The notes beneath the pieces were generated by a model that had not been told where the DNA came from, ran no database searches, and saw nothing but the letters and a program-made list of their open reading frames with translations. A program made the translations under genes and the position numbers. From assembly GCF_904849725.1 (NCBI RefSeq), contig NC_058518.1:392137581-392201580 (forward strand): 64,000 bases of DNA, in the 5' to 3' direction. Shown in pieces: positions 24,267 through 34,446 of the stretch. Origin of the DNA: Hordeum vulgare subsp. vulgare. Taxonomy: Eukaryota > Streptophyta > Magnoliopsida > Poales > Poaceae. Within the stretch, counting starts at the first letter, position 1; each line of letters begins with the position of its first letter.

Positions 24267-24282
24267 AAAACTAAACATTATT
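24267..24282 (+). repeat. right target-site duplication of the LINE
   Basis: AAAACTAAACATTATT, partner of 18484-18499 with one mismatch. Sequence from 24283 to 24472 holds no recognisable gene. Confidence 0.8.
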
Positions 24283-24472
24283 GTTTTGTGCTTCTTGTAC
24301 GTGGTTTATGCTGAATAATCCATGTCCTAGTCAATCGTTTTTTGGCAAGAGTCTTGGTTCCAAATAGAAGTACTTCAATATAACATTATGATTTCCCGGG
24401 TTAATTGTCTAAACTGTTATGAATATATATTTGGTGCTACAGTAATGTTATGAATATCATCATGTCATGTGT

Positions 24473-25298
24473 TGTCGGGGTGATTCGACGATTTATGGAA
24501 CCAACAAGGTCCCTTTGCCACGGTTCTGCAGGGACTACAGACGCACAAAGAGCATCACTGACACATGCGTGCACGAGAGTTTTAGACAGGTTCGGGCCGC
24601 TCGGTAGCGTGAAACCCTACGTCATGTGTTTTTGTGGATTATGTCGATGATCACAATACAGACGTGCTCGCCCGACAAGGATGCTCGAGGGAAGCATCTA
24701 CGCGTGTGGAATCAACAGTGCCCAACTTTCTAAAGGTAGCCATGGAGCTTCTTTTATAGTCCAAGGGGTTACCATAGTGTCTAAATTAGTCTTTTTGCCG
24801 GAGCATAGTCCATAAGCTAACTGCCAAAATTACTGACAGGAGCAAAAGTGAGAAATACCTAACTCTAACAATAGAGACGCATAAAATGCGTCGTGAGGTG
24901 GTGCGCAAATGACGTTGCCTGACAAGAATTGCCTATTCTTCTCTGTTGTTCTCCCAACTACCTTCTATTTGCTTGCCACGCCACAGGACGGGTGTCGCTA
25001 AAGTGACTGCATGCCTCTAACTAGACCTACCTAACCGCCTGCCCGCTCGACACCTCAGTGACGCTGACAGTTAGCTTGGTGAGGTGGCCCGGCGAAGATC
25101 TGGAGGGGTCTTGTCGGGCGTGGACGATGTCTGGTTTTCCTCCTCCCGGCAAGGTGGCTTGTTGGGGCCTTCTTTCTGGTCTTCGCTCGTTGTTGTGCGA
25201 AGGTTTGCGTTGGCGGGCAGGGTCTTGTCGGTCCGGGGGCCGCGACTTCCTGTGTACAAGTCTGGGTACTGAAGCCTCCATATTTTAGTACACGGACA
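24473..25298 (-). repeat. 3' LTR of Gypsy A
   Basis: On the plus strand it starts TGTCGGGG and ends CACGGACA, giving 826 bases with TG/CA ends. It includes a stretch typical of Triticeae Gypsy LTRs (TTTTAGACAGGTTCGGGCCG near 24570-24600). It is followed on the right by the polypurine tract. No second copy is in the window. Confidence 0.75.
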
Positions 25299-25311
25299 GT
25301 AGCCCCCGGGC
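25299..25311 (-). other. polypurine tract of Gypsy A
   Basis: The minus strand reads GCCCGGGGGCTAC immediately before the LTR start TGTCCGTG, the usual form in grass Gypsy elements. Confidence 0.75.
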
Positions 25312-25667
25312 GTGAGTCACACATGTGTGCGTGACGTTTGTTGGGCTAGGCCCAAAAATAGTGCACAAGCGCACGCGGCCGTAATTTCCCGTGGTTATGA
25401 TGACTCTTACCGCTTTCCCACGACGCGCATATACTGCGGGTCGTGGGAGGGGTGGAGCGAGGCGGTGCGTGCAAGGCGTTATTGGGAAGACGCGGGCTCG
25501 TCGAACAAGGAGGCGTGGCCTCCGCCAGCAAACCGTCTCGTCTGCCACTATTTCCTTTATGACGTGTGTCATGTGCGAGGCGTGGTATAGGAAAAGTAGG
25601 GCTGTCTCGCAGCGACGCGTGACTCTCTCTTAGGGCGATGAAGAGTCAGCCTCCCTCGTCTTCCCCC

Positions 25668-25673
25668 TATAAG
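25668..25673 (+). promoter_or_regulatory. TATA box of the antisense gene in Gypsy A
   Basis: CCCCTATAAGAAG lies about 100 bases before the ATG at 25772 and is followed by a pyrimidine-rich leader. It faces opposite to the retrotransposon. Confidence 0.5.
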
Positions 25674-25771
25674 AAGAGCTCGAGGGAAGCGCTACTCATT
25701 CATCTCTCTTTCAGTTGCCGCCATTCTTCTTCCCCATCCTTTTCCTTCGGCTCCCAGGAGCAACCGTCACA

Positions 25772-26500
25772 ATGGCGAGGGGCATAGGACACGATCGAGC
25801 CCGAACTTCAGCGATTGGCTCGTGGGCCTCCTCCCAGTCGCGCACTTAGGTGACAACAGTAGGGGATAGTGTCGGTTCCCGAGGTAGGGGCACAGCTATG
25901 GATCATGGGGAACAGAATGCTCTGCCCGCAGTGCCATGGTGGTGTCCCTCCCCCGCCGACCCGAGCGGATCCTCCTGCATAGGATGGGGTGCTCGAGATC
26001 GTGGTCTCGCTGCACCGGCGCCCCCGCAGCTGGTTACTTCTTCCCAACCCCGTCGCCGGGGCTATGGAGGGCAGGAGGCCAGCAAGCTTGTGGCTCCGAG
26101 CGGATGGATGCTGCAACGGGCCTGCATGGGTGGCATCTCCTCGCGGCGCCATCTTCGTGATGCGGGGGTGGAAGTCGTTCGCGCGGTCCCGCGTCTTAGG
26201 TTCGGAGCATCTTGTTCACTTCAGATTTGAAGGGGAGACCATGTTGTGTGCAGATTCTTTGGGAGCTCCGGCTGCCGGTTGGATTGTTGTGCAAAAAGCT
26301 CTAGCGATAGTGGGCTCGACGCCTCCAACGATGATGAGGATGACGATAGCCTCCCCGATGCAAAGTTTGAGGGCGACGACTCCAAGTAGGCGCGACAGCG
26401 CCGTGGCGGGATTCGGAAAGCGCTGCTGCGTCTTGGCTTGGCTGGTCAAACTTGGCACTCCATCCATGAGGCCTCGTTTTCGGACGAGTCACCACATCGT
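25772..26500 (+). pseudogene. antisense B3-domain-like gene inside Gypsy A
   Basis: A TATA-preceded coding region on the strand opposite to pol. It opens MARGIGHDRARTSAIG and stops after 25 codons. Coding similarity continues across at least two frameshifts: EQNALPAVPWW, then RPERILLHRMGC, then EIVVSLHRRPRSWLLLPNP, LWLRADGCCNGPAW, GWKSFARSRVLG and HLVHFRFEGET. The last blocks follow the plant B3 DNA-binding fold (LP near the start, GWk-F-L--gd-lvFr near the end). An acidic aspartate/glutamate-rich tail follows in shifted frames. It lies between pol and 3' LTR, where Tat elements carry extra ORFs. The B3 assignment is mine from motif shape and needs a profile search. Confidence 0.55.
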
Positions 26501-27425
26501 ACTGGTAGATGTCATTCCGTGCCTAAGTAGCACCCTATGTAATCCAACGAGAAAACATGCAAAGAAGATCATAGGGTACTGCCCCGTCAAATGTTTTAAA
26601 CTTCTTGTCGTGTCTTGACGAAAGTGTGATCTTTCTTTCTCTTTCTCCTTTCCTGTCACGAACCCGCACTCGTGCACGTGTATTCGTTGCATTTTCCGGG
26701 AACGCTTGCCGACATGTTGCCGGTAGGATCGCTCTGTCGTCCTTGCCGCAACTGCTTGGGGTATTTAGCCAAGACACCCTAGCGTGCAACAATTTTAACA
26801 AGGTCCCTACGCGTTGCTTGCCGGCGTGCGCATTTACGGTGGGTGGGATCGAGTCCTTGGTATCAAAGCGGCGACACCGTCGCTGGCAAGACCTCTTCGT
26901 TGTCCTTGTCGCGACTTCTTAGTGTTTTGAGTAAGCTCGAAAACACTCAAGAGCGCAACAATTTTGACAAAGGCCCTCCGCGTTTAGGTCTTTTCACACG
27001 AGTGCTAAATGTGTTGCGGAAAACTGTTGAGATTTTTTTTACTTAGCTTAGCTTTCTCTTTCGCCTCTCCCTTACCGCAAGGTGATTGTCGCAGCGTCCG
27101 TAGGTGGCCTTGCCGTCACCTTCCCCCGGTAGGCTTGTATACGGGGGGGGGGGGCTTCTCTTCCTTTTGAGAAAAAAGAAAGAAGAGAACATAGAGGAGG
27201 CTAGGAACCTTGACGGTCTTGTATCCACCTTGGATAGGTGATGAGAAAGCACAACAATTTATGCAAGAATACATAACATAAATATCTACTTTGACATAAA
27301 GTTGGGGGGACACTTAGCTTTAGTTACTACGCACACGGTCATCACCTCGCCTTGTACAAAGGATTACACGCTATGACGGGAAACTTGTACAATAAATGGT
27401 TGCCATGAGGACCAACAACCGTGCC
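26501..27425 (-). other. non-coding 3' region of Gypsy A
   Basis: Between the antisense gene and the end of pol. No gene recognised. It includes a homopolymer run of G at about 27144-27153 and CGCAACAATTTTnACAA repeated near 26785 and 26956. Confidence 0.5.
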
Positions 27426-28890
27426 TCACGGGTAGAACTTGCAAAGATGCTTGATATTCCATGAGTTCAGCATCGGGGTACCATCTTCGGTGTCCAGGCG
27501 GACAACGTCGGGCGTGGTGACTTGTACTACCCGGTAGGGCCTTCCCACTTCAGCGTCAACTTGTTGGATCCCTTCGCGGATTAAATCCGTAGAAGAACAA
27601 GGTCGGCTTCCTCAACGTTCCTGGTGCGCAATTTGCGGCTATGATAGCGATGGAGGGCATACTGATATGGAGCGGCACGCAGAGCGGCCTAGAGACTATC
27701 TTCCTTGAGGAGCGTGTCATCGTCTTGCGGTAGCCACTCTTGCTGGTCCACGTCAAAGGCCTGCACTCGAGGTGACCCTCATGTGAGTTTCGTGGGAACC
27801 ATAGCTTCTGCCTTGTAGACGAGGGAGAAGGGTGTCTCTCCGGTAGCTCTATCTAGTGTCGTTCTGATTGCCCAAAGATTTGTCGGAGGTCGTCAACCCA
27901 GTGCCTTCCATGCTTATGCAACTTGTCGGAAGTTCTCGTCTTGAGGCCCCACAACACTTCAACGTTTGCCCTCTCTGCTTGGTCGTTTCTCCTTGGGTGA
28001 GCAACTGACGCAATACAGAGCTTGGCACCAACGTCTCGGCAATGTTGCATGTTGGTGTTGCTAGTGAATTGCATGCTGTTGTGAGTGATGACCTTGTTGG
28101 GCACACATAAATGCTAGACTATTCCTGTGATAAACTTGACTGCTGCTAGCGTCATTACCTTTCTCACTGGCTCCACCTCAGTCCACTTCTTGAAGTTGTC
28201 GATTGCGATGAACAAGAACTCAAAGCCCCCGGTAGCACATGGGAAGTGCTCTACTATGTTGAGCCCCCAGGCTGAGAATGGTCAGGAGAGCGTATTGTTT
28301 GAAGGGCTTGTGTGGGCTGGTGTGTTTGCTTGGCGTGGTATTGGCATGCTTCACATGTTGTTACCACAGCTGAGGCGTCTTGGATGGCGGTCGACAAATA
28401 GAAAGCTTGTCGGAACGCCTTTACGACAAGGGCCCGTGAACCAATGTGGAAGCCACATACCCCTCCATATGTCTCTCCAACAACTGTTGCCCTTCCTCCC
28501 GGTAGATGCATCTCAATTTCACCCCATTTGGTCTCCTTCTGTACAGAACGTTGTCCATGAACTAGTACATACTCGACTGTCGGGCTACTCCTTCGTCTTG
28601 TTCTTGATCTGTGGGGAGGTCGCCAGTTTGGAGGAATCAGACGATCTGTTGCACCCACGTCGGAGCCATACTAAAGGTGTTTCTTCTACCGTGGGAGCAC
28701 AAACTTCTATGACAAGGGCTGCTCAGCCCGCAGGAGCCAGTTGCTCACTGGCAGGTGTTTCGTTGCCCACAAAAACTTTCTTGGTGGCCACTGGTAGCTC
28801 TGCCGGGAAATAGTCACCGGAGTTGACCTTCCTTTTCTTGGTCTATCGATCTCATGTTGCGAAGGATGACTGAGTAAGTCGGAGTACAAA
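27426..28890 (-). pseudogene. Gypsy A pol remnant: RNase H end and integrase
   Basis: Read on the minus strand. Near 28550-28330 lies the integrase zinc-binding region (YGGVCGFHIGSRALVVKAFR, VVTTCEACQYHAKQTHQP). Near 28100-27860 the core continues (VPNKVITHNSMQFTS, VGAKLCIASVAHPRRNDQAE, RANVEVLWGLKTRT), where DNGTQF-like and NGQAE-like motifs are altered to HNSMQF and NDQAE. The end reads RPYRVVQVTTPDVVRLDTED and ends with a TGA at 27428-27426, the usual close of Tat pol. Multiple stops and shifts break it. Reverse transcriptase and gag are absent. Confidence 0.8.
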
Positions 28891-30095
28891 AGTGCATGGT
28901 TCCACACGCGACTTCTGGGCTGTTCGTTTTGACAGTTCATTGGCAATGTCATTCTATGTACGCGGGCGTGCTTAATGACCCACAAGTATAGGGTATCAAT
29001 CGTAGTCCTTTTGATAAGTAAGAGTGTCAAACCCAATGAGGAGCAGATGGAAATGACAAGCGGTTTTCAGCAAGGTATTATGTGCAAGTGTTGTAGGTAA
29101 CAGTAGTAGATAGTTTTATAGCAAAATAATTCGTAACATGTAACAAGTGGAAATAGTAATAAAGGTGCAGCAAGGTAGCCCAATCCTTTTATAGAAAAGG
29201 ACGGTCCGGAAAGTACTCTTATATTAAGCAAGCACTCCCGAGGACACATGAGAATTTCTGTCTAGTCATGTTCATCATGTTGAGTTGATTTGCGTTCGCT
29301 ACTTTGATAATATGATATGTGGATGGACCGGTGCTAAGATGTTGTTCTTACGTGAACTAACAACCTACTTATGTTTACGCCCTCTCGCAAGCATCCGCAA
29401 CAACGAAAGAAGAATTAAGATAAATCTAACCATAGCATGAAACACGTGCATCCAAATCAACCCCTTATGAAGCAACACATTAAATGGGGTTTAAGCTTCT
29501 GTCACTCTAGCAACCCATCATCTACTTGTTACTCCACTATGACTTCACTTAGTCCCATAACATGGTGAAGTGTCATGTAATCGACGTTCACATGACACCA
29601 CTAGAGGAAGTAACAACATGCATAACATGAAAATATCGAACTAACACAAACTTCACAAGATTACTTATAACAAGACTCCTCCCATGTCCTCAGGAACAAT
29701 AGTAACTACTCACACTTCATCAACATGTTCAAGATCAGAAGTGTAATAATAATGTTAAGGATCTGAACATAATATCTTCCACCAAGTAATCCAATAAGAA
29801 TGAACTACAAGATGTAATCAACACAACTAGTAACCCGCAGGAACCAATTTGAGGTTTTGGAACAAAGATTGAATACAAGAGATGAACTAGGTTGGAGATG
29901 AGATGGTGCTGGTGAAGATTGGTCCTCCCACAAAGTAGGAAACGTTGATGATGACAATGGCTTCGATCTCCCCCTCTCGAAGAGGAATTCCCCTTAGCGG
30001 AATCTGATTGTCGGAGGATAAAAGGGCCTCTGCATAGGTTTCCGCCTTGAGAGGGCAGTGCTTCTTCCCGAAAGATTGCTTATGATTTTTCCTAG

Positions 30096-30556
30096 GGTAA
30101 AACCATAGTTTAAAAAACCGAACCGGAAATTGAACCGGAAAGGTTTTCGGTTCAGATTTTACCGGTCCAACCGCTGGTTCACCCGTTCTATTGTCGATTT
30201 TTTAAGGAAAAAAATGTTGAGTAATATATATTCTAATATAGTGTGAAACAATGGTCAAATAAAATTATTTTCATTTAGTGGACAACAAAGTAGCATAGTA
30301 GAGTTGGTTATAGGGTCGTGGGAAGCCTTGCGTATTGCTCACACGACCTGGCTTCGAATCCCACTTCTCCCAATTTCTATTAAAATATTTTTCTGGTCTT
30401 TCCGAGTTTAATGACCCAGTTTTCACTGGTTTTCCTGTTTTCTCTGGTCCGATTGCAGAACGGTCTTATTAGCTTAAAAACCAATGAGGTTGTCGGTTCC
30501 GGTTTTTTCCGGTCCGACTGTCGGTCTTGTCCGGTTTTTTCAACTAGGGGTAAAAC
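30096..30556 (+). mobile_element. hAT-like MITE with 8-bp TSD, nested in LTR of B
   Basis: The element is 30104-30548 (445 bases), flanked by the 8-base duplication GGTAAAAC at 30096-30103 and 30549-30556. Its ends are inverted repeats: CATAGTTTAAAAAACCG on the left and, reversed, CCTAGTTGAAAAAACCG on the right. The 8-base duplication fits a hAT origin. Removing it restores a continuous LTR. It has no ORF but is rich in CCGG/GGTTC words and contains a tRNA-like segment. Confidence 0.8.
30291..30368 (+). other. tRNA-like segment inside the MITE
   Basis: A box-A-like stretch (TAGCATAGTAGAGTTGGTTA, 30291-30310) is followed ~40 bases later by a good B-box-like GGCTTCGAATCC at 30350-30361 and then CCACTTCTCCC. 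Spacing and order resemble a tRNA or an internal Pol III promoter, but stems are imperfect, so it is at best a tRNA-derived relic. Confidence 0.4.
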
Positions 30557-30979
30557 ACATCATATAGGAGAAGAGAGGGGTCGGGAGACCTGCAGGGACC
30601 CCACAAGCCTTCAGGGTGCGGCCGAGGGAGGGGGGGGCGCCCTGTTGGCTTGTGGCCAGCAGGTAGCCCCCTCTTGTACAATTTTGGTCTATAAATTCTT
30701 ATATATTCCATAAAAATTCTTCGTGGAGTTTCAGGTCATTTGGAGTCTCGTGATTTTTCTGCCTTTTCTTGGTTTTCAGATCCAGAATTCCAGTTTTCAG
30801 ATATTTCCCTCTTCGTGGTGTACCATGCATATTCGGTGAGAAAGAGCATAAGAATCATACGATAGTGGGGAATAATGGACAAGAATAACATCAATATCAA
30901 TAAGAAATCATGATGGGGAATAATGGACAAGAATAACATCAATATCAGTAAGAAAGCATGATGCAAAATGGATGTGTCA

Positions 30980-30993
30980 ACTCCCCCAAGCTT
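30980..30993 (-). other. polypurine tract of element B
   Basis: The minus strand reads AAGCTTGGGGGAGT directly before the LTR start TGACACATCC. A similar AAGCTTGGGGGAGG occurs upstream at about 32466-32480. Confidence 0.8.
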
Positions 30994-32653
30994 AGATCTT
31001 GCTTGTCCTCAAGCGAAGGCCGAGCTCGAGAATAATGACCAAACGATTTGAGAAAGAGGAGTCGATAAAAAAATAAAATATGGACATGCAAGTATCATGT
31101 ATTTTATCATAGAAGCAAGTTTTTCATCATATAGCTTCTCATAAATAAGTAACAATATATTCACAAATGAAGGAGTATGAAGCATAAACTTTATTGAGAA
31201 CCTACAAACAATGTCATTAGTCATTGGGATAATCATACCTATCATAGTCGAGAGAAGAATCTAAGTAAGAGCTTGTATTTCTAGCAAGTTCACACACTCA
31301 ACTATAATGTAGCCTTCTATAATTGTTGACACACACATTGCATATTTTTGGAACTAGTGATTTCGCGCGACACATAGAAAGATGGGGGCTCTATTATTCT
31401 TGCCACCCAACTTATTTACCTCAAGGATAATGTCAATAGTAATGAATCATGATCACTCACATTCAACTGGATATATTTCTCTCGATCTTTCCTTAACACA
31501 TAATGCTTGCCACCAGAAATTTGATAGGTAGGAACAAGGGAACGTATTATTGGCTCTTGCACGAAAATAAAATTTTGTAAGAATGTAAAATATAGGTCGT
31601 TTGCAGAGGGAAGCAGAGGTTGTTATGATCTTTTATTTGTTTGATATGTGCAATATCTTAATGTAAAGGAACATCACTTTATAGTTCCCGTTGTGATAGT
31701 GAACTTTATTATGCACTCCGTCGCTTTTATGTCTTCACTATCACAAGATCGTACAAAGCTTAATTTCCCTTACAATAAAAGATCTTATATGTTTAAGGGA
31801 AATATTTATTGCCTTTTGCACTAATGAAAAATTACTTGAAGGATCTTATTCAATCCATAGGTAGGTATGGTGGACTCTCATGGCAAGAAACCGGGTTTAA
31901 GCATTATGGATGCACAAGTAGTATGTCTACTTAGTGCAAATTTTTGGGCTAGCAAAAGATCCTGAGCAAGCATATATAAATGTAAACAATCATGATCATT
32001 ATGTTGTCTTCCATGTCCAACATTGACACTTGATCATTATATACTATTTGATGGTAGCTCACAATCATAGAAGTTGTTCAAGATAGTATATTTCTATGTA
32101 AACATCCTCTTCTCTATCGTACTTTTGCATAGATTATACCAATCACTAATGCTATGTTTTTTAGCTTCCAACACTTTTTATTACTTATACCTTTTTTCTA
32201 TGTGAAGTCATTACTTCTCATGGGATGAGCATATGATCTTTTCTATTCTTTTTATTACCATGCTAGATGATGAGTGCATGAGATCAAAGCACACAGACTC
32301 GACTAATCTTTACTGTATAACTCTCATACTCGGTTACAAGGATAGATAGATCTCAAAGCAAAACAATAAGGAAAGCAAATATGAAATTCTAATTCTCTAA
32401 TTCATGAAAAACAAAAGATCAAACTAAGATGGACAATGGTGGTAAAAGTGATGGTGATACAATACCGGGGCACCTCCCCCAAGCTTGTGACAAGCCAAGG
32501 GTGGTGCCCATACCCATGTAGTCAAGCGTTGTCCTTAGGTGATGGTGGTGGTGATGTAGTAGGGATGTCCTCCATCCTCCAGGGCGTAGACTCGCCATCA
32601 TAGAAAGAAAATTTTGTCTCGGGAATCCTGAAATTGGGAGCGAGGCTCATCAT
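30994..32653 (-). other. non-coding 3' region of element B
   Basis: About 1.7 kb between the extra ORF and the LTR with no credible frame. Only the second polypurine-like stretch near 32466-32480 stands out. Confidence 0.6.
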
Positions 32654-33034
32654 CTAAAACATAGATTCATACTCACAATTTTGGCCTTGAAGTTCATAGT
32701 TTTGATCTTGGTGGTGATCAATCCGTTCTTGGAGCTTAGAAAGAATCTCTCCCACGTTCCTTGTGTCTAGCTTGTTTTTCCGGATGAAATATGTGATCAT
32801 AGAGTGGATGTCACTCAAACCATGCTCAACCATCCCTTGGCACTTGATGGTCTCCTGCTCCATCGCTACAAGCGTGGCCTTCTCGCTTCCCTCCTTATTG
32901 GGACCTTGAACATCCCGGATTTGGAGCACCCTCTCATGCATCTCCATGGCTTGAGGATGCTTCATCACTTCCGACAGCTAGGGGTTGATGACGTTCTCGA
33001 AGAACTTGTCTTTGGATGGGCTTGGCGAAGTCAT
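32654..33034 (-). pseudogene. extra ORF of element B, coiled-coil protein
   Basis: From ATG at 33034 the frame reads MTSPSPSKDKFFENVINP, then an in-frame TAG, then continues open to 32654 (about 126 codons in all). It is charged and helical (MEMHERVLQIRDVQGPNKEG, EILSKLQERIDHHQDQNYE), with heptad-like spacing that suggests a coiled coil. It sits between integrase and 3' LTR, where Athila-group elements carry an additional ORF, env-like in some members; here no signal or membrane segment is seen. Function unknown. Confidence 0.6.
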
Positions 33035-33528
33035 GACGATCTAAATTTGTCAAAAAACAGCTCAAAAAATGAACATAGGATAAACTCACAATGCGGTGGT
33101 CAAAACACACGGGAGTATATATAATTATTTTTTCTAGGTCAGAATACGTGCTCAGGAAGAATTCGGAGTTCGGGAGGCACACGAGGGCCCCACAAGCCAT
33201 CACGACGCGGCCTAGGGGAGGGGGGTTGTTGGCTTGTGCCTCCCTCATGGGTTCCCTTAACTCCGTTTTATGTTTATATTTTTTCTAAAATACCAAAACC
33301 ACCAGAAATTATTATTTTTTTGGAATTTTTGGAGTCAGTTTACTTACTGTACCACGTACCTACCTCTTTTTCAGGTTTTTGGAGTGTTCCGGAAGACTTT
33401 CTTTACGTGTTCCTCCGATGTTATGACTTGGATGATATTAGTTCCCTCCTTAATGGGTGTACCTCAAATATAATGCTTTCTTTGCCCATTCACCACTCTT
33501 GGGGTTTTACCTTCTAAGTTATTAATTT

Positions 33529-34446
33529 TTATAGCACCGGAGTGATAGACCTCCTCGAGAACATATGGTCCTTCCCATTTGGAGAGAAGTTTTCCTCTAA
33601 AAATTTAAAATGAGAATTGTACAAAAGCACTAGGTCTCCTACATTGAATTCTCGTTTTTGAATTCTCTTGCCACGCCATCTTTTAACCTTTTCTTTAAAT
33701 AACTTAGCATTTTCATAAGGTTGTGTCCTCCATTCATCTTGTAAGCTAATATCACATAACCTATTTTCATCGGCAAGTTTAAAATCATAATTAATTTCTT
33801 TAATTGTCCAATAAGCTTTATGTTGTAACTCAAGAGGAGAATGACAAGCTTTTCCATAGACCATTTTATACGAGGACATACCCATGGGATTCTTATAAGC
33901 AGTTCTATAAGCCCAAAGATCATCATCTAGTTTCTTAGACCAATTCTTCTTGGATCTATTGACAGTCTTCTGCAAGATTAATTTTATTTCATGATTTCTC
34001 AATTCAACTTGACCACTAGATTGAGGATGATAAGGTGATGCAATTCTATGGTTAACATCATATTTAGCTAAAAGTTTACGGAAAGCACCATGAATAAAAT
34101 GTGAACCACCATGAGTCATTAAATATCTAGGGACTCCAAACCTTGGAATGATGGTGTCCTTAAGAATTTTAATAGAATTGTTATGATCAGCAATACTAGT
34201 TGGAATAGCTTCTACCCACTTAGTAACTAATCAATAGAAACTAAAATATGAGTATACCCATTAGAGGAAGCAAAAGGTCTCATAAAGTAAAAAGAAATCA
34301 AATGGTTCAATAGCAAGTGAATAGTTCATAGGCATTTCCCGAAAATTACTAACGTTACCAACTCTTTGGCATTCATCACATGCGAGGAAGTACTTTCCAG
34401 CATCTTTAAAAAGAGTGGGCCAATAGAATCCAGATTGTAATACTTA
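33529..34446 (-). pseudogene. element B integrase, C-terminal part
   Basis: Left part of the integrase, separated from the N-terminal part by the TIR element at 34447-35623. Near 34440-34370 it reads VLQSGFYWPTLFKDAGK and CDECQRVGN. From 34119 it continues GGSHFIHGAFRKLLAKYDV, YHPQSSGQVELRN, WAYRTAYKNPMGMSSYKMVY and GKACHSPLELQHKAYW, the integrase core and the part after it. KREFNVGDLVLLYNS marks the C-terminal domain. The region between 34119 and about 34370 holds stops. It ends near 33529. Confidence 0.88.

Larger units (their letters stand above)
18500..24270 (+). mobile_element. L1-type LINE with inverted 5' part (twin-priming structure)
   Basis: A plant L1-clade non-LTR retrotransposon. 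The 3' part (about 19600-24270) runs on the plus strand and ends in a short A tail at 24264-24270. The 5' part (18500 to about 19550-19600) is in opposite orientation: it starts in the middle of ORF1 and reads back toward the 5' UTR at the junction. A matching target-site duplication on both outer ends shows that both parts arrived in one insertion. This is the arrangement expected from twin priming, where target-primed synthesis starts at both nicks. Several stops and frameshifts make the copy inactive. Confidence 0.88.
24473..28972 (-). mobile_element. Tat-type Gypsy retrotransposon A, 3' half with antisense gene
   Basis: A minus-strand Gypsy element. From right to left it holds RNase H/integrase remains, a long 3' region with an antisense B3-like gene, a polypurine tract and the 3' LTR. 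The 5' part is missing: at 28973 the LTR of element B begins, and B's own right end is lost, so the rest of A cannot be traced. A long space between pol and 3' LTR with an extra antisense gene is a known trait of the Tat lineage. Confidence 0.75.
28973..30979 (-). repeat. 3' LTR of element B
   Basis: Starts TAATGACCCACAAG on the plus strand (TGATGACCC in the other copy) and ends GATGTGTCA at 30979, followed by the polypurine tract. It is about 2.0 kb including a 445-base MITE. It aligns with 39353-40066 over the first ~700 bases with many substitutions. Confidence 0.85.

Noticed and set aside
28127..28813. 228-codon plus-strand frame
   Set aside because: Antisense to the Gypsy A integrase, which has clear motifs on the minus strand; no own domain.
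30291..30368. Functional tRNA gene
   Set aside because: B box is good but the acceptor and anticodon stems cannot be drawn convincingly, and it lies inside a MITE.
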